NCBI RefSeq assembly: GCF_049472655.1
Contig: NZ_JAQNCS010000006.1
Coordinates: 59,848-123,847 of the forward strand
Direction of reading: 5' to 3'
Source: Deferribacter abyssi
GTDB taxonomy: Bacteria > Chrysiogenota > Deferribacteres > Deferribacterales > Deferribacteraceae
DNA: 64,000 nucleotides
In this document: piece after piece, positions 50,936 to 59,347 of the stretch
Position numbering within the stretch: position 1 is the first letter of the stretch
Layout of the letters: each line of letters begins with the position of its first letter
The notes under the pieces: generated by a model
Told to the model about the DNA's origin: nothing
What the model saw: the letters and a program-made list of their open reading frames with translations, nothing else
Databases searched by the model: none
Program-made: the position numbers and the translations under genes

Positions 50936-51994
50936 ATGGGAATTATTTCTGCTATACTTGTTTTTGGAGTTTTAGTTTTTATTCATGAATTTGGACATTT
51001 TATTTTTGCGAAATTGTTTAATGTAAAAGTATTGAGGTTTTCAATAGGTTTTGGCCCTATTGTTTTTACTAAAAAATGGGGTGAGACAGAATATGCTATT
51101 TCATTAATCCCTTTAGGAGGGTATGTGAAAATGTATGGTGAAAATATGGAGGAAGGGATTGATGAGTCAGACAAAGATAGAGCGTTTCTTGAAAAACCTG
51201 TTTGGCATAGGTTTTTAATAGTTTTTGCAGGTCCGTTGTTTAATTATTTATTAGCAGTAATTGTATTTGCTGTATTGTTTATTACGGGAGTGAATGAATT
51301 TTTACCTGTTATTGGTGAAGTAAAAAAGGATATGCCTGCTTATTCAGCTGGTCTTAGAGCAGGTGATAAAATTCTTCAGATTGATGGTAAGCCTATCAAA
51401 TATTGGGATGATATGAGTCAGTATATTAAGGGGAAAGCAGGACAAAAGATTATTTTGAAAATAGAAAGGAATGGTAAAGTTTTGAGTTTAGAAGTTGTAC
51501 CCAAAAAAACAGTGGTTAAAAATATTTTTGGTGAAGATCATGAGGTTGGACTTATAGGGATTGTTCCGAAAGGTGATACAATTTTAGTCAGTTATAACCC
51601 AGTTAAAGCAATTATTTTAGGATTGGAAAAAACAAATGAAATTACCAAATTAACCTTGGTCGGAATAGTAAAGATTATTCAAAGGGTGGTGCCCGCTGAT
51701 AATATAGGTGGACCAATAATGATATTTCAGATGGCAAAGCAGACAGCTGAGACCGGGTTTGCAAGTTTATTGGCATTTATGGCTGTAATAAGTATTAATC
51801 TAGCTATTTTAAATCTTTTACCAATTCCAGTGCTTGATGGTGGACACCTCTTTTTTTATATTATAGAGATGATAAGAGGTAGGCCTGTAAGTGTAAAAGT
51901 AAGAGAAGTTTCTCAATATATAGGTTTAGCTTTACTGATAGCTCTTATGTTTTTTGCTTTTTATAATGATATTTCAAGGATAATTAGTAAATAG
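50936..51994 (+). CDS. rseP: Site-2 protease RseP
   Basis: RseP is an intramembrane zinc metalloprotease that cleaves anti-sigma factors and leftover signal peptides. The 352-residue product has HEFGHF (HExxH) in its first membrane helix, one PDZ domain (GEVKKDMPAYSAGLRAGDKILQIDGKPI), and the LPIPVLDGGHLFFY third zinc-ligand motif near the C-terminus. E. coli RseP has two PDZ domains; only one is clear here, as in many other phyla. AAGGAG precedes ATG 50936. Confidence 0.94.
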   Translation: MGIISAILVFGVLVFIHEFGHFIFAKLFNVKVLRFSIGFGPIVFTKKWGETEYAISLIPLGGYVKMYGENMEEGIDESDKDRAFLEKPVWHRFLIVFAGPLFNYLLAVIVFAVLFITGVNEFLPVIGEVKKDMPAYSAGLRAGDKILQIDGKPIKYWDDMSQYIKGKAGQKIILKIERNGKVLSLEVVPKKTVVKNIFGEDHEVGLIGIVPKGDTILVSYNPVKAIILGLEKTNEITKLTLVGIVKIIQRVVPADNIGGPIMIFQMAKQTAETGFASLLAFMAVISINLAILNLLPIPVLDGGHLFFYIIEMIRGRPVSVKVREVSQYIGLALLIALMFFAFYNDISRIISK

Positions 51995-51995
51995 G

Positions 51996-52619
51996 ATGAT
52001 ATTAGAAAAGTCTGACTTGCTAGATTCTCGAATAGATGAACTTGAGTATTGTGTCTTTGATATTGAGACGACAGGAGTTCGTCCATTTGATGGAGACAGG
52101 ATTGTGGAGATAGGTGCAGTGAAGATAAAGCCAGGTTTAAAGGTGGATTATAAAAACAAGTTTCATTTGTTAGTTAACCCTGGTATGCATATACCAGATA
52201 ATTCGGTTTCTATCCATGGCATAACAGATAAAGATGTCGAGAATGCACCGGATGAATGTTTAGCATTTTATAAATTTTTGGAGTATGCAAGAGGTTGTAT
52301 TCTTGTAGCTCATAATGCAAAGAAAGATATGAATTTTTTGAAATGTATTATGAAGGATTATTCTATTAGTAATCCCTTTGACTTTGTAATAGATACTCTT
52401 ACTCTATCTAGAAAAATTAATATATATAATAGATATCACAACCTTGATGCCTTGATGGAACAATATAATGTTAAGTTAAATTCTCCTTATAAAAGGCACA
52501 GAGCGCTTTTTGATGCAGAACTTACTTCTGTTGTTTTTAGGTTAATGTTAAAAAAATTGCTAGCTAAGCGAATGTTTACTTTAATGGAGTTGTTAATTTA
52601 TTTAGAGGATAGAAACTAA
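51996..52619 (+). CDS. DnaQ-like 3'-5' exonuclease (DEDDh family)
   Basis: The 207-residue product is an exonuclease of the DnaQ fold: ExoI motif VFDIETTGVRPFDGDRIVEIGAV (D and E ligands), ExoII LVAHNAKKDMNFL, and ExoIII HRALFDAELTSVVF with the catalytic histidine. It could be the epsilon proofreading subunit of DNA polymerase III or a related nuclease; the short C-terminal tail does not show an obvious clamp-binding motif. It follows rseP by one base and ends the operon. Confidence 0.88.
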   Translation: MILEKSDLLDSRIDELEYCVFDIETTGVRPFDGDRIVEIGAVKIKPGLKVDYKNKFHLLVNPGMHIPDNSVSIHGITDKDVENAPDECLAFYKFLEYARGCILVAHNAKKDMNFLKCIMKDYSISNPFDFVIDTLTLSRKINIYNRYHNLDALMEQYNVKLNSPYKRHRALFDAELTSVVFRLMLKKLLAKRMFTLMELLIYLEDRN

Positions 52620-52798
52620 GCTAAAATGTACTTATAGAGTTATATTATGATAACATTTTTATGGAAAAAATTTAATTTTATAATTAAAAGCATAGTACAA
52701 AAATTAATAAGGCAAATCCTTTTAAATTTAGAAAAATAAATGATTACAGGAAATCATAAACTTGATTTTTATCTTATTATGGAGTAATCTTCAAAGTT
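52620..52798. other. Intergenic region upstream of parAB
   Basis: 179 AT-rich bases without a gene. ATGATT and AATCAT (52740-52745 and 52752-52757) form a short interrupted palindrome 42 bases before parA, possibly an operator for ParA/ParB autoregulation. I see no copy of the usual bacterial parS sequence (TGTTTCACGTGAAACA or a close form) here. The promoter for parA should lie in this stretch, but no convincing -35/-10 pair stands out. Confidence 0.4.
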
Positions 52799-53560
52799 AT
52801 GGGTAAAATTATTGCAGTGGCAAACCAAAAGGGTGGTGTAGGAAAGACAACCACAGCTGTTAATTTATCTTCTGCTCTTGCTATTGCAGAAGCAAAAGTT
52901 TTGATTGTTGATATGGATCCACAAGGTAATGCTACAAGTGGGCTTGGGTATTTACCTCACGAGCTTGATAAAAGTGTATACGATGTTATTGTGGGTAATT
53001 TAGAATTAGATGATGTGACTTTTGAAACAAAAATTAATAATTTGTTTTTGGTTCCTAGTAAAATAGATTTAACAGCAGCTGAAATCGAACTAGTAACTGT
53101 TTTATCGAGGGAAACAAGGTTGAAAAGACATCTTGAAAAGAAAAAGAATGATTATGATTTTATAATTATTGACTGTCCACCATCGCTTGGATTGCTTACA
53201 ATAAATTCTCTTACTGCAGCTGATACTGTACTAATTCCATTGCAGTGTGAGTATTATGCTTTGGAAGGATTGAGTCAGCTTTTAAACACGGTAAGATTAA
53301 TAAAAGAAAGTTTAAATCCTAACTTAAAATTAGAGGGGATATTGTTAACAATGTATGATCCTAGAAATAATTTATCGAAAGAAGTTTACAGGCAAGTTAG
53401 AGAATATTTTAGAGATGATATGTTTAAAACAATTATTCCTAGAAATGTTAAATTAAGTGAAGCTCCAAGTCATGGATTACCTATAATATCTTACGATATT
53501 AGATCAAAAGGTGCTGAAAGTTATATAGAACTTGCAAAAGAGGTGATAAACAGAAGATGA
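52799..53560 (+). CDS. parA: Chromosome partitioning ATPase ParA/Soj
   Basis: ParA is a Walker-type ATPase that moves ParB-parS complexes over the nucleoid. The 253-residue product has the deviant Walker A VANQKGGVGKTTTAVNL, VDMDPQGNATSGLG, DFIIIDCPPSLGLL and LIPLQCEYYALEGLSQL. The short N-terminus lacking a DNA-binding domain is typical of chromosomal ParA. It overlaps parB (ATGA) and begins a five-gene operon parA-parB-bactofilin-tpiA-secG. Confidence 0.95.
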   Translation: MGKIIAVANQKGGVGKTTTAVNLSSALAIAEAKVLIVDMDPQGNATSGLGYLPHELDKSVYDVIVGNLELDDVTFETKINNLFLVPSKIDLTAAEIELVTVLSRETRLKRHLEKKKNDYDFIIIDCPPSLGLLTINSLTAADTVLIPLQCEYYALEGLSQLLNTVRLIKESLNPNLKLEGILLTMYDPRNNLSKEVYRQVREYFRDDMFKTIIPRNVKLSEAPSHGLPIISYDIRSKGAESYIELAKEVINRR

Positions 53561-54411
53561 GTAAGAGAAACCCTTTGGGAAGAGGCTTAGAATCTTTAAT
53601 CCCTTCGAGAAAAAATGAGGATAATGAAGAGAGGAAAACTGTAAAAGAAATTGATGTAATGGATATTAAGCCGAATGAAAACCAGCCTCGCAAATTTTTT
53701 GATAAGGAGAAACTTGAAGAGCTTGCTGCCTCAATAAAATCAAAAGGGGTTATACAGCCAATATTAGTAGAAAGGTTTGAAAATGGGTATATTATTTTAG
53801 CTGGTGAAAGAAGATGGAGAGCAGCTGCTCTTGCGGGATTAAAAAAGATACCGGCGATTATTATAGATAAAACTACAGAGAAAGAAAAAATTGAAATAGG
53901 TTTAATAGAGAATATACAAAGAGAGTCTTTAAATCCTGTTGAATTGGCAGAGGCGTTTAGGACACTAATGGAAAAATTTGGCTATACTCAAGAACAGATA
54001 GCTTCCATTGTGGGGAAAAGTAGGGCAGCAGTAGCAAATACTTTAAGGCTTTTAAATCTTGACGAAAAGAGCTTTCAAGCTCTAAAAGAAGGGCATATTA
54101 GTGAAGGGCATGCAAGAGCGCTTCTTGGTATAGAAGATATTGAGTATAGGTTGTTTGTTTTAAAGGAAATTATTGATAAAAATCTTTCTGTAAGAGATGT
54201 AGAAAAGCTGGTAAAAAGAAAAAGTAAAAAAACTACTAATAAAGATAAAAATAAAAATGTTTTTATTATGGCGCTTGAAGAAGAGCTTGAAGATTTTTTT
54301 AAAACTAAAATTGATATTAGGATGAAGAAAAAAGGTGGTGCTATTGTTATAAATTTTAATACAAGCGATGAACTTGATAGAATTATTAATATCTTGAGAG
54401 GCGAGTCATGA
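53557..54411 (+). CDS. parB: Chromosome partitioning protein ParB/Spo0J
   Basis: ParB binds parS and spreads as a CTP-dependent clamp. The 284-residue product has the N-terminal PRGLESLIPS-type ParA-interaction segment (RNPLGRGLESLIPS), the CTPase/ParB-N domain with NENQPRKFFDKEKLEELA and GERRWRAAALAG, a central helix-turn-helix (YTQEQIASIVGKSRAAVANTLRLL) and a C-terminal dimerisation domain. Normal length. It overlaps the bactofilin gene by four bases. Confidence 0.95.
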   Translation: MSKRNPLGRGLESLIPSRKNEDNEERKTVKEIDVMDIKPNENQPRKFFDKEKLEELAASIKSKGVIQPILVERFENGYIILAGERRWRAAALAGLKKIPAIIIDKTTEKEKIEIGLIENIQRESLNPVELAEAFRTLMEKFGYTQEQIASIVGKSRAAVANTLRLLNLDEKSFQALKEGHISEGHARALLGIEDIEYRLFVLKEIIDKNLSVRDVEKLVKRKSKKTTNKDKNKNVFIMALEEELEDFFKTKIDIRMKKKGGAIVINFNTSDELDRIINILRGES

Positions 54412-54794
54412 TAAAAAGTAGTAAGCAGGAAAATAATACTATTAATGCTTTTTTAGGTAAAAACACCAAATTTGAGGGGACATTAGTTTTTGATGGTTTA
54501 GTTAGGGTTGATGGGGAGTTTGAAGGAGAGGTAAAAAGTAGTGATACTTTTGTAGTGGCTGAGACTGGGAAAGTTAAGGCAAATATAGAGGCTGGCGTTG
54601 TAAAAATTTCTGGTTTTTTCGATGGAAATATTGTTGCAAAAAATAAAGTTGAATTGTATAAACCAGCATTTGTTAAAGGTACTATTAAGACTCCATCATT
54701 AATAATTGAGGATGGAGTGACTTTTAATGGGAATTGTATTATGGGGAAGGATATGGTTAATAACGATAAAAAAGTGGAGGAATCTGAGAAATGA
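54408..54794 (+). CDS. Bactofilin (DUF583) cytoskeletal protein
   Basis: The 128-residue product consists mainly of a right-handed beta-helix typical of bactofilins: TINAFLGKNTKFEGTLVFDG, VRVDGEFEGEVKSS and repeated G-x-hydrophobic turns up to FNGNCIMGK. Bactofilins polymerise without nucleotide into membrane-associated scaffolds that place cell-wall enzymes, pili or chromosome-partition proteins. It lies directly after parB, so a link to ParAB positioning (as shown for some bactofilins in Myxococcus) is plausible but unproven here. Both ends overlap neighbouring genes by four bases. Confidence 0.9.
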   Translation: MIKSSKQENNTINAFLGKNTKFEGTLVFDGLVRVDGEFEGEVKSSDTFVVAETGKVKANIEAGVVKISGFFDGNIVAKNKVELYKPAFVKGTIKTPSLIIEDGVTFNGNCIMGKDMVNNDKKVEESEK

Positions 54795-55543
54795 GAAAGC
54801 CACTTATAATTGGTAATTGGAAGATGAATCTTACAGTTTCTGAAGGGGTGAACCTTGTAAAGTCTATAATAGATAGTGGCGTTGATCAACTAAAAGTGGA
54901 TTATGGATTTGCTCCACCATTCGTTGCTTTGAGTGAGATAAAAAAATATTTGAATGATAGTCACATACTAGCTGCTCAAAATATATATTTTGAGGATTCT
55001 GGAGCTTACACTGGAGAAGTGTCGGCAGATATGATATTATCTGTGGGTGCAAACTATGTAATTTTAGGACATTCAGAAAGAAGACATATTTTTAAAGAAA
55101 GTGATGAGGTCATAAACAAAAAAGTTCATCAGGCTGTAAAGAAAGGATTAACTGTTGTTTTATGCGTTGGTGAGTTACTGGAAGATAGAGAAGCAGGATG
55201 TGAAACTGAAACAGTATTGAGGCAAATAGCGCTTGGGGTGAAAGATTTAGGTCCTGATCATATGAAGAGGGTTGTGATTGCGTATGAGCCTGTTTGGGCA
55301 ATTGGGACAGGGAAGACAGCTTCTAAGGATGATGCGGAAGCTATGCATAGAGCGATCAGAGGTTTTATTTCGAAACTTTACAGTGAAAATATTGCAAAAG
55401 ATCTTAAAATTTTATACGGCGGAAGTGTTAAACCTGAAAACATAAAAGATCTTATGAGTGCTGAAAATATTGATGGTGCGCTTGTTGGTGGTGCGAGCCT
55501 AAATGCTGAAAGTTTTGTGAAAATTTTAAAATTTTATGAATAG
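54791..55543 (+). CDS. tpiA: Triosephosphate isomerase
   Basis: TpiA interconverts dihydroxyacetone phosphate and glyceraldehyde 3-phosphate. The 250-residue product has the start IIGNWKMNL (catalytic Lys), ILGHSERRHIF (His) and the signature AYEPVWAIGTGKTAS (Glu and flexible loop), then LYGGSVKPENI. Start overlaps the bactofilin stop (ATGA). Its pairing with secG downstream is common in bacteria. Confidence 0.97.
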   Translation: MRKPLIIGNWKMNLTVSEGVNLVKSIIDSGVDQLKVDYGFAPPFVALSEIKKYLNDSHILAAQNIYFEDSGAYTGEVSADMILSVGANYVILGHSERRHIFKESDEVINKKVHQAVKKGLTVVLCVGELLEDREAGCETETVLRQIALGVKDLGPDHMKRVVIAYEPVWAIGTGKTASKDDAEAMHRAIRGFISKLYSENIAKDLKILYGGSVKPENIKDLMSAENIDGALVGGASLNAESFVKILKFYE

Positions 55544-55552
55544 AGGTGGAAA

Positions 55553-55870
55553 ATGTATTCAGTTATTATAGCAATTCATGTGTTTGTTAGTATTTTGTTG
55601 ATTTTGGCAGTTTTATTGCAGTCAGGTAAAGAATCTGATTTAGGTTCGGCTTTTGGTGGTGGGTCTTCTGATACTTTTGGGCCGGCTACACCTGCTAATA
55701 TTATGAATAAAATAACAACAATCCTTGTTATAGTTTTCTTTTTTACCTCAATTACGCTTACAATCTTGTCAAAAAACAGAACAGGAGAATCTATTTTAAA
55801 TAAAATCCCAGTTTCATCACCAATTCAAAACAATCAATCTTCTCCAAAGGTACCAATGCAAAGCAAATGA
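55553..55870 (+). CDS. secG: Protein translocase subunit SecG
   Basis: SecG is the small auxiliary subunit of the SecYEG channel. The 105-residue product has two transmembrane helices flanking the family loop LLQSGKESDLGSAFGGGSSDTFG, then a short polar tail. AGAGGTGG precedes ATG 55553. It overlaps the lipoprotein gene downstream (ATGA), suggesting that transcription continues into the transporter genes. Confidence 0.93.
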   Translation: MYSVIIAIHVFVSILLILAVLLQSGKESDLGSAFGGGSSDTFGPATPANIMNKITTILVIVFFFTSITLTILSKNRTGESILNKIPVSSPIQNNQSSPKVPMQSK

Positions 55871-57513
55871 GGTTTTTTAAGTTATTATATATATTTTTTT
55901 TTGTAGTTAGTTTGTTTTCGTGTAGTGGTGGAGAGAAGAATGAATCCCCTTCTACTAATTATAAAAATAGTTCATATGATAAAATTAAAGCTTATGGTGA
56001 TGCGCTTGTAGAAGGTAGTATTGGGGATGCTAGCAACCTTATTCCAATATTAGCAACAGATTCAGCATCTCATTCTGTAGCAGGACTTATATATAATGGG
56101 TTATTGAAATATGATAAGAATCTACAGCTTGTTGGTGATCTTGCTGAAAAATGGGAAGTTTCAAAAGATAAAAAAATAATAACATTTTTTTTGCGTAAAG
56201 GTGTTAAATGGCATGATGGAGCACCATTTACAGCAAAAGATGTGGAGTTTACTTATAAAATTATAGTTGATGAGAAAACTCCTACAGCTTATGATGCTGA
56301 TTTTAGATTGATAGATAAAGTAAAGGTTCTTGATAATTATACAGTTAAAGTTTTTTATAAAAAGGCATATGCACCTGCGCTTGCGAGCTGGACTGTTTCT
56401 ATTTTGCCTTCACATCTACTTAATGGGGTGGAAATCACAAAATCCCCTTTGCAGAGAAAACCCGTGGGAACAGGGCCTTATAAGTTTTTTGAATGGAAGT
56501 CTCAAGATCATATTACGTTAATTGCTAATGGGGACTATTTTGAAGGGAAACCTTACATTGAAAGATATATTTTCAGAATAATTCCAGATACATCTTCAAT
56601 GTTTTTAGAGCTGCTTAATGAAAACATTGATTTGATGGGATTGTCTCCCTTGCAATATACGAGGCAAACTGAAAATCCAAGATTTAAAAAGAGTTATAAA
56701 AAATATAAATATCTGGCAAATTCTTATACTTATATAGGTTATAATTTAAAGAATTCATTTTTCGTAGATAAAAGAGTTAGGCAGGCACTATCTTATGCCA
56801 CTCCAAAAGATGATATTATAAAAGGTGTTTTGTTTGGATTGGGTGAGGTTGCAACTGGACCTTATAAACCTGGTACTGTTTGGTATAATTCGAATGTTAA
56901 AAGATACGAATATGACATTGAGAAAGCAAAAGAACTTTTAAGGGAAGCTGGATGGAAAGATCGTGATGGTGATGGTATACTTGAAAAAGGGAAAAAAGAA
57001 TTTAAATTGACTATATTGACAAATCAGGGAAATTCTACACGTAGCCGAATTGCTGAGATAATACAACAGAGTTGGAAAAAAATAGGTGTTGATGTAGAAA
57101 TAAGAATTTTGGAATGGGCTACTTTCATTAGTGAATATATTGATAAGAGGAATTTTCAAGTTGTAATCTTGGGATGGAGTATTCCGCAAGAACCAGATTT
57201 ATATGATGTTTGGCATTCATCAAACTGCAGGGATAAAAAACTAAATTTTATATGTTATCAAAATAAAGAGGTTGATAAACTTATTGAACTGGCGAGGACA
57301 GAGTTTGATATTGAGAAAAGAAAAGGATACTATTTTAAGATTCAAGAGATTCTTGCCGAGGAACAACCTTATACGTTTTTATATGTGCCTGATGCACTGA
57401 TTGCGCTTCACAAACGCTTTAAAAACGTTAATCCTGCACCTGCAGGTCTTATGTATAATTTTATAAAATGGTATGTCCCAAAATCTGAACAGAAGTATCA
57501 TTTTATCCAGTAG
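55867..57513 (+). CDS. ABC transporter substrate-binding lipoprotein, peptide/oligopeptide type (SBP family 5)
   Basis: The 548-residue product begins with a lipoprotein signal whose lipobox LFSC puts the lipidated cysteine at C19. The rest is a periplasmic binding protein of the DppA/OppA family: NLIPILATDSASHSVAGLIYNGLLKYD, KWHDGAPFTAKDVEFTYKII (family signature), SYATPKDDIIKGVLFG. Ligands of the family include di- and oligopeptides, nickel and oligosaccharides; the actual one cannot be told. Two permease genes follow; ATPase genes do not. Confidence 0.92.
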   Translation: MRFFKLLYIFFFVVSLFSCSGGEKNESPSTNYKNSSYDKIKAYGDALVEGSIGDASNLIPILATDSASHSVAGLIYNGLLKYDKNLQLVGDLAEKWEVSKDKKIITFFLRKGVKWHDGAPFTAKDVEFTYKIIVDEKTPTAYDADFRLIDKVKVLDNYTVKVFYKKAYAPALASWTVSILPSHLLNGVEITKSPLQRKPVGTGPYKFFEWKSQDHITLIANGDYFEGKPYIERYIFRIIPDTSSMFLELLNENIDLMGLSPLQYTRQTENPRFKKSYKKYKYLANSYTYIGYNLKNSFFVDKRVRQALSYATPKDDIIKGVLFGLGEVATGPYKPGTVWYNSNVKRYEYDIEKAKELLREAGWKDRDGDGILEKGKKEFKLTILTNQGNSTRSRIAEIIQQSWKKIGVDVEIRILEWATFISEYIDKRNFQVVILGWSIPQEPDLYDVWHSSNCRDKKLNFICYQNKEVDKLIELARTEFDIEKRKGYYFKIQEILAEEQPYTFLYVPDALIALHKRFKNVNPAPAGLMYNFIKWYVPKSEQKYHFIQ

Positions 57514-57518
57514 GTAGT

Positions 57519-58505
57519 ATGTTAGCTTATATTGTTAAACGACTATTAGGTATGGTTCCACTTCTTGTAGGAATTACGCTAATCAGTTTTTTGGTGATAA
57601 ATTTAGCACCTGGAGATCCTGTGCAATTTCTTTCGCAGATGAATCCTAAAATATCTGAGACAGCTAGAGCTAAGTTTATAAAACTTTATAATCTTGATAA
57701 GCCGCTGCATATTAGATATTGGTTATGGCTAAAAAAGCTTGTTAGATTTGATTTTGGAGAGTCCTTTGCTGCTGATAGAAAACCTGTTTTGGAAAAGATT
57801 AAGGAAAGATTACCATTAACACTCTATTTAAATATAACATCTATGCTTCTTATATTTTTAATTGCTTTGCCATTGGGGGTTTTGTCTGCATATTATAAAG
57901 ACACTATTTTTGATAGAGGATTTACTATATTTGTTTTTATAGGTTTTGCTATACCCACTTTTTGGTTAGCTCTTCTTTGTATGTATTATTTTGGAGTTAT
58001 TTTGGGGTGGCTTCCCATAGCAGGGTTAAAATCATATAATTATGAATCGTTAACAATAGCTGGAAAAGTATTAGATATTATAAAACATACTATTTTACCG
58101 GTGGGAATATCCGTAATTGGTGGACTTGCTGGACTTTCACGTTTTGCAAGAAATAGTATGCTTGATGTTTTGAATGATGAATATATTGAGGCAGCTAGGG
58201 CTAGAGGTTTGCCCGAAAGGAAGATACTTTTTAAGCATGCTTTGAAAAATGCTTTATTACCTGTAATTACAATTTTAGGGCTATCCATTCCTGGGCTTAT
58301 AGGTGGCAGTGTGATTTTTGAATCAATTTTCGGATTACCTGGAATGGGGCAACTTTTTTATCAATCAGTTATGATGAGAGACTATCCTACAATTATGGGG
58401 ATACTTGTTATTGGTGCTGTTCTTACTCTAATAGGCAATCTTATTGCTGATGTGGCTTATGCATTGGCTGATCCAAGGATTAGGTATGGTAAAGAGAGAA
58501 AATAA
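57519..58505 (+). CDS. dppB: Peptide-type ABC transporter permease, DppB family
   Basis: The 328-residue membrane protein has the DppB/OppB start MLAYIVKRLLGMVPLLVGITLISFLVINLAPGDP-like N-terminus, six helices, and the EAA loop DEYIEAARARGLPERKILFKHALKNALLPV that contacts the ATPase. GLPGMGQLFYQSVMMRDYP is a further family signature. It overlaps the second permease gene by 20 bases. Substrate as for the binding protein, unknown. Confidence 0.93.
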   Translation: MLAYIVKRLLGMVPLLVGITLISFLVINLAPGDPVQFLSQMNPKISETARAKFIKLYNLDKPLHIRYWLWLKKLVRFDFGESFAADRKPVLEKIKERLPLTLYLNITSMLLIFLIALPLGVLSAYYKDTIFDRGFTIFVFIGFAIPTFWLALLCMYYFGVILGWLPIAGLKSYNYESLTIAGKVLDIIKHTILPVGISVIGGLAGLSRFARNSMLDVLNDEYIEAARARGLPERKILFKHALKNALLPVITILGLSIPGLIGGSVIFESIFGLPGMGQLFYQSVMMRDYPTIMGILVIGAVLTLIGNLIADVAYALADPRIRYGKERK

Positions 58506-59316
58506 GCTCTTTTGGATAGGTTTTATTTTGGTAGGATTGTTTTTTATAATTGCTATCTTTGCACCTATTATAGCTACACATGATCCATTTAAAATAGATT
58601 TAAACAATATTTTTTTACCTCCCTCAAAAGATCATTTTTTTGGAACGGACGATCTAGGGAGAGATGTTTTTAGCAGGGTTGTCTATGGTACCAGGGTGTC
58701 ACTGTTTGTGGGGTTTGTTGCTGTAGGAATTTCTATTCTTATAGGGACAATTTTAGGCTTAGTTTCTGGATTTTATGGTGGTATTATTGATGTGGTTATA
58801 ATGAGATTTGTAGATATAATGCTTTGCTTTCCATCATTTTTTCTTATTTTAGCCGTGATTGGATTTTTAAAGCCTAGTCTTATAAATGTAATGATTATAA
58901 TAGGTCTGACAAGTTGGATGGGAGTAGCTAGGATGGTGCGTGCTGAGGTCCTTAGTGTTAAAGAGAGAGAGTATGTATTAGCAACACGAGTTTTGGGATT
59001 ACCAAATTGGAAAATTTTAATAAAACATATTTTACCAAACGTTTTTACTCCTGTTTTTGTTACTGCGACTTTAGGGGTTGCAGGTGCTATTCTTACCGAA
59101 TCGGCATTAAGTTTTTTGGGGCTTGGAGTTCAACCTCCTACACCTTCATGGGGTAATATATTGACTGCTGGTAAAGACAATATTATGTTTGCTTGGTGGT
59201 TATCTTTTTTCCCAGGTATGGCAATTTTTTTGACTGTTTTGGGATACAATTTGTTAGGTGAAGGGTTAAGAGATATTCTTGATCCTAAGACAATAGAACC
59301 ATCTGATGATAAATAG
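58486..59316 (+). CDS. dppC: Peptide-type ABC transporter permease, DppC family
   Basis: The 276-residue product is the partner permease, with the DppC-type N-terminal helix, HFFGTDDLGRDVFSRVVYGTRVSL and the EAA loop REYVLATRVLGLPNWKILIKHILPNV, ending with LSFLGLGVQPPTPSWG and NLLGEGLRDILDPK. ATG 58486 has AAGGATTAGG just upstream; the in-frame ATG at 58444 lies deep in dppB and gives untypical residues. The next gene is a sugar aminotransferase, so dppD/dppF-like ATPases must come from elsewhere in the genome. Confidence 0.93.
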   Translation: MVKRENKLFWIGFILVGLFFIIAIFAPIIATHDPFKIDLNNIFLPPSKDHFFGTDDLGRDVFSRVVYGTRVSLFVGFVAVGISILIGTILGLVSGFYGGIIDVVIMRFVDIMLCFPSFFLILAVIGFLKPSLINVMIIIGLTSWMGVARMVRAEVLSVKEREYVLATRVLGLPNWKILIKHILPNVFTPVFVTATLGVAGAILTESALSFLGLGVQPPTPSWGNILTAGKDNIMFAWWLSFFPGMAIFLTVLGYNLLGEGLRDILDPKTIEPSDDK

Positions 59317-59347
59317 ATTTTACTAATAGTGATAAGGAGGCATAAAA

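Noticed and set aside
52620..54411. parS site near parAB
   Set aside because: Read through for the 16-base palindrome TGTTTCACGTGAAACA and near matches; none seen. It may be elsewhere on the chromosome.
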